Source: Anaerolineales bacterium UBA6055
GTDB taxonomy: Bacteria; Chloroflexota; Anaerolineae; Aggregatilineales; Phototrophicaceae
Assembly (NCBI GenBank): GCA_002428985.1
Contig: DIYL01000017.1
Span: 1-64,000, forward strand
Direction of reading: 5' to 3'
Length of the DNA: 64,000 nucleotides
In this document: in pieces, positions 61,505 through 64,000 of the stretch
Position numbering within the stretch: position 1 is the first letter of the stretch
Layout: each line of letters opens with the position of its first letter
Made by a program: the position numbers and the translations under genes
Notes under the pieces: generated by a model
Seen by the model: the letters and a program-made list of their open reading frames with translations, nothing else
Database searches by the model: none
What the model was told of the DNA's origin: nothing

Positions 61505-62550
61505 TCCTGCTCGTCAATAGTGATGCGCCCAACAGCTATAAACCCAATAGCAACAAACACCATCATGACACCAAAAGCGATAAATTTGAACAATTGACTG
61601 GTTGTAACGAGCGTCAGCACACCAAACATTGAACAAATCATGTAATATCCAAGCGCAATCTGACGGGGTGTAAATCTTCCAGTATCCAGCAGACGAAAAT
61701 GCAAATGTCCCCGATCACCCTGAAATGGATTCCGCCCAACACGTAGGCGATTAACGAACTGCCATCCCAAATCCATCAAAGGCAGTCCCATCACAAGTAA
61801 AATCGTAGCCATTTTAGCGCCACCAATGATGCTTAATGTCCCGAGTGTATATCCCAAGAACCAAGCGCTCCCCCCCATATATATTTTAGCTGGATAAAAA
61901 TTATGAAGAAGAAACCCTAACGATGCACCAGATAAGGCTAAAGGCAATAAACTAACACTAGTCTGTGCAGGCTCTAAACGAAATGCACTATTCAAAAAGA
62001 GAATCATGCCAGCAATTACGGCAACACCTGCTGCCAACCCATCCGAGCCATCTAAAAAGTTGACCGTATTCATCATCAAAACCAACCAAAACATAGTCAG
62101 TGTGATCGTGATAACTGGCGACCAAGGATCTGTTTGTTGCCCCGTAAATGGATTGTTAAAGAACTCAATAAAAATTTGAAATAGAATTGCAATACCAGAA
62201 ACAATGATCTGCCCTAAAAATGATTGAAAATAATTCAACTCAAATAAATCATCGAAAATACCTAATAAAAAGATAACGGTGCTACCAATCAAAAGGCCGC
62301 TCAAGCGAACAATTTCATAAGGGTCAAAACGCGGAACAGGTAAAGACTGCGCCAATATAATGGCAATAATGAAGCCACCAAAGATTGCCAATCCACCAAG
62401 TTTTGGCATCGGAGTTTGCTCTTGTCTACGCCCGCCAGGAATGGAGGTTATGCCGAAGCGAAAACTCAAATAACGTGCCACTGGCATCAATACCAATGAC
62501 ACGCTTAAAGCAAGGCAAAAAACAATGATGAATGCAAATATATCGAGCAT
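61492..62550 (-). CDS. WecA/MraY-type polyprenyl-phosphate sugar-1-phosphate transferase with altered active site
   Basis: A 352-residue membrane protein with about ten helices. It links a UDP-sugar phosphate to undecaprenyl phosphate, starting O-antigen or wall polymer synthesis. Kept motifs: PKLGGLAIFGG, Asp100/Asp101 in GIFDDLFEL, NFLDGSDGLAAG, and GDRGHLHFRLLD (the WecA-type HLHxRL). The motif that normally reads MGD-G-S with a metal-binding Asp reads MGGSAWFLG (Met225-Gly227), one residue shorter and without the Asp. The start overlaps the upp stop (TAATG). Confidence 0.85.
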   Translation of the reverse strand: MLDIFAFIIVFCLALSVSLVLMPVARYLSFRFGITSIPGGRRQEQTPMPKLGGLAIFGGFIIAIILAQSLPVPRFDPYEIVRLSGLLIGSTVIFLLGIFDDLFELNYFQSFLGQIIVSGIAILFQIFIEFFNNPFTGQQTDPWSPVITITLTMFWLVLMMNTVNFLDGSDGLAAGVAVIAGMILFLNSAFRLEPAQTSVSLLPLALSGASLGFLLHNFYPAKIYMGGSAWFLGYTLGTLSIIGGAKMATILLVMGLPLMDLGWQFVNRLRVGRNPFQGDRGHLHFRLLDTGRFTPRQIALGYYMICSMFGVLTLVTTSQLFKFIAFGVMMVFVAIGFIAVGRITIDEQDQSS

Positions 62551-63176
62551 TATGTTCCAAACATACGATCGCCTGCATCACCAAGACCGGGAACGATAAA
62601 CCCTATATCATTCAACCGTTCATCTAGTTCAGCAACGTGAATCGGTACATCAGGGTGTGCCTCAGACAAAGCTTTAACACCCTCTGGCGCAGCAAGCACA
62701 CCCAAAAATTTGATACGATTTACACCCCATTTTTTGAGAATATCAACAGTCGCGATTGCAGAGCCACCTGTCGCTAACATAGGATCAAGTACGAGGCACA
62801 CTTGTACAGTTGGTTCTTCAGGCAACTTATTATAATATTCCACAGGACGTAGCGTTTCCTCATCGCGATATAAGCCGATGTGCCAAACTTGTACAGCTGG
62901 TAGTAATTCTTGAATCCCATCAACTAGCCCTAACCCAGCCCTCATGATCGGGACAAGACCAATCACTTCGTTAGCTTCTGAGCCTGTGGCATCCCCCATA
63001 GGCGTTGTCACGGTTTTGGAGGTTAATTCCAAATCCTTTGTCGCTTCGTAACACAATAATAATGCCAATTCACGAACTAATTCACGAAAAGTTCGATGAT
63101 CCGTATTTACATCTCGCAAATAGGTTAATTTATGTTTTGTCAGCGGATGTGTTGACACATGTAGTTGGTCTGTCAT
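62550..63176 (-). CDS. upp: Uracil phosphoribosyltransferase
   Basis: A 208-residue salvage enzyme making UMP from uracil and PRPP. The ATG at 63176 follows AGGAA; an earlier in-frame start is unlikely. Motifs: VPIMRAGLGLVDGIQELLP, the PRPP loop VLDPMLATGGSAIATVDIL, IKFLGVLAAPEGV, and the uracil-binding end GFIVPGLGDAGDRMFGT. It is the first gene of a pair with the transferase. Confidence 0.95.
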   Translation of the reverse strand: MTDQLHVSTHPLTKHKLTYLRDVNTDHRTFRELVRELALLLCYEATKDLELTSKTVTTPMGDATGSEANEVIGLVPIMRAGLGLVDGIQELLPAVQVWHIGLYRDEETLRPVEYYNKLPEEPTVQVCLVLDPMLATGGSAIATVDILKKWGVNRIKFLGVLAAPEGVKALSEAHPDVPIHVAELDERLNDIGFIVPGLGDAGDRMFGT

Positions 63177-63249
63177 ATGTTTCCTAAAGCCTTTCCTCAC
63201 CGATACCTGCCATAGTGTACGTAGTAAAGCGCATTCTGTAAAGCAAGCA

Positions 63250-63277
63250 TTGCAACCACCATGCAGTCCGCTATACT
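63250..63277 (+). promoter_or_regulatory. Promoter of ruvB
   Basis: TTGCAA (63250-63255), 16-nt spacer, TATACT (63272-63277), 34 nt before the ATG at 63312. Confidence 0.45.
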
Positions 63278-63311
63278 TTTAGAACATTTCAGCTAAATTA
63301 TGGAGCACGTT

Positions 63312-64000
63312 ATGATGCCGGATGATAACAACAATCGGCTAGTTGGTGGTGGCAAAAAACGTAATGACCGCGAAAATATTGCCCTACGCCCTAAAAGATT
63401 ACATGATATGGTCGGACAAGACCGTGTTCGTGAGACCTTAAGCATTATCATTGATGCAGCCAAAGGTCGTGACGAGCCGATTGATCATGTGTTATTCTAC
63501 GGTCCACCGGGACTCGGCAAAACGTCGCTCGCTTATGTGATAGCTAATGAAGTCGAAGCCAACATTCGTATCACTGCAGGCCCCTCTATCGAACGGGCTG
63601 GAGACCTTGCAGCAATCCTGACCCATCTCAAAAAAGGGGATATTCTATTCATTGATGAGGTGCATCGGTTAGGTAAGGCTGTTGAAGAAATTTTATACCC
63701 AGCTATGGAAGATTTTGTACTTGATATTGTCATAGGTAAAGGACCTGCAGCAAAAACTGTTCGCCTTAACCTACCCCGTTTCACTGTAATTGGCGCGACA
63801 ACACGTCTTGCCTTACTTGCTGGTCCATTACGCGATCGATTTGGAGCACGCTTCCGTTTAGACTTTTATGAGCAAGATGCAATGGAAAAAATTCTAGTTC
63901 GTGCAGCCGGACTGCTGAATGTTGAAATGAGCCCAGAAGGTGCAACAGAAATTGCTCGACGTGCCAGAGGAACACCGCGTGTTGGATTGCGATTATTGCG
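63312..64000 (+). CDS. ruvB: Holliday junction helicase RuvB, 3'-truncated
   Basis: The frame starts at ATG 63312 (GGAG six bases upstream; a second ATG follows at once) and stays open to the window end, giving about 229 residues of the usual 330-350. RuvB is the AAA+ motor that drives branch migration with RuvA. Visible: LRPKRLHDMVGQD, Walker A FYGPPGLGKTSLA, TAGPSIERAGDLAAIL, Walker B LFIDEVHRL, EDFVLDIVIGKGPAA, sensor-1 VIGATTRLALLAGPLRDRFG, and the start of sensor-2 at RRARGTPRVGLRLLR. No ruvA or ruvC is next to it in view. Confidence 0.95.
   Translation, partial: MMPDDNNNRLVGGGKKRNDRENIALRPKRLHDMVGQDRVRETLSIIIDAAKGRDEPIDHVLFYGPPGLGKTSLAYVIANEVEANIRITAGPSIERAGDLAAILTHLKKGDILFIDEVHRLGKAVEEILYPAMEDFVLDIVIGKGPAAKTVRLNLPRFTVIGATTRLALLAGPLRDRFGARFRLDFYEQDAMEKILVRAAGLLNVEMSPEGATEIARRARGTPRVGLRLL

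Noticed and set aside
1..64000. tRNA, rRNA, CRISPR arrays, insertion sequences, phage genes, attachment sites and riboswitches.
   Set aside because: I looked for cloverleaf-like, direct-repeat and transposase patterns and saw none; small structured RNAs could be missed by eye. A covariance-model scan would be decisive.

Overview
The window looks like chromosomal DNA of a free-living, AT-rich bacterium, most likely a member of the Chloroflexota (Anaerolineae-like). This is an inference from gene content. It carries PKD and PD40-propeller secreted proteins, a DUF348/G5 lipoprotein, two different Ser/Thr kinases, MoxR-DUF58 and MoxR-vWA gene sets, a Roadblock/LC7 protein with a small GTPase, a polyphosphate glucokinase, a type 2 IPP isomerase, an archaeal-type Asd, and L,D-transpeptidases. 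There is no rRNA, tRNA, CRISPR array, insertion sequence or prophage that I can see. Genes are densely packed on both strands, often with 1-11 nt overlaps, and several use TTG or GTG starts backed by a Shine-Dalgarno (SD) sequence.

Layout. 1-7.3 kb: a partial PKD/propeller protein, an RNA methyltransferase, a DUF348/G5 lipoprotein, and a glycosidase-like domain fused to an O-antigen-ligase-like membrane domain. 7.3-12.1 kb: a macro-domain protein, then a polysaccharide block (UDP-glucuronate decarboxylase, second O-antigen-ligase-like protein, GtrA, GT4 glycosyltransferase) with 1-nt overlaps. 12.1-17.1 kb: thioesterase, orphan Mg-chelatase-I-like ATPase, acyl carrier protein, type 2 IPP isomerase, HemW. 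17.2-23.4 kb: a signalling block of Ser/Thr kinase with PQQ propeller, PP2C phosphatase, J-domain/vWA fusion, zinc-ribbon FHA protein, a small protein and an orphan response regulator; this resembles a TerY-P-type kinase/phosphatase/vWA module.

25.5-31.1 kb is the most system-like accessory region. A tightly coupled minus-strand operon encodes a MoxR-type AAA ATPase, an Asn/Gln-rich prion-like protein, and a DUF2201 protein with HExxH and vWA parts. A Cro/C1-type regulator is divergent across a perfect inverted repeat, followed by a DUF4231 (SLATT-like) two-helix membrane protein. 31-40 kb: aminotransferase, DUF433/HisKA fusion, polyphosphate glucokinase, KptA, two tandem L,D-transpeptidases, pheA-asd, and a SufR-like regulator with a near-consensus promoter and palindrome. 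40-53 kb: small GTPase, dnaK-hsp20 without grpE or dnaJ, pyrG with a metal-site-less adenosine deaminase homologue, Roadblock protein, MoxR-DUF58, sarcosine-oxidase-like flavoenzyme, acetyltransferase, spermidine-synthase-like membrane fusion, DUF1461 protein.

53.4-58.6 kb is a glycolytic cluster gapA-pgk-kinase-tpiA with a transmembrane Ser/Thr kinase inserted. It is followed by a large membrane protein with six acidic repeats whose N-terminus seems to need a CTG start. The window ends with a WecA/MraY-type transferase lacking one catalytic Asp, upp, and the start of ruvB.
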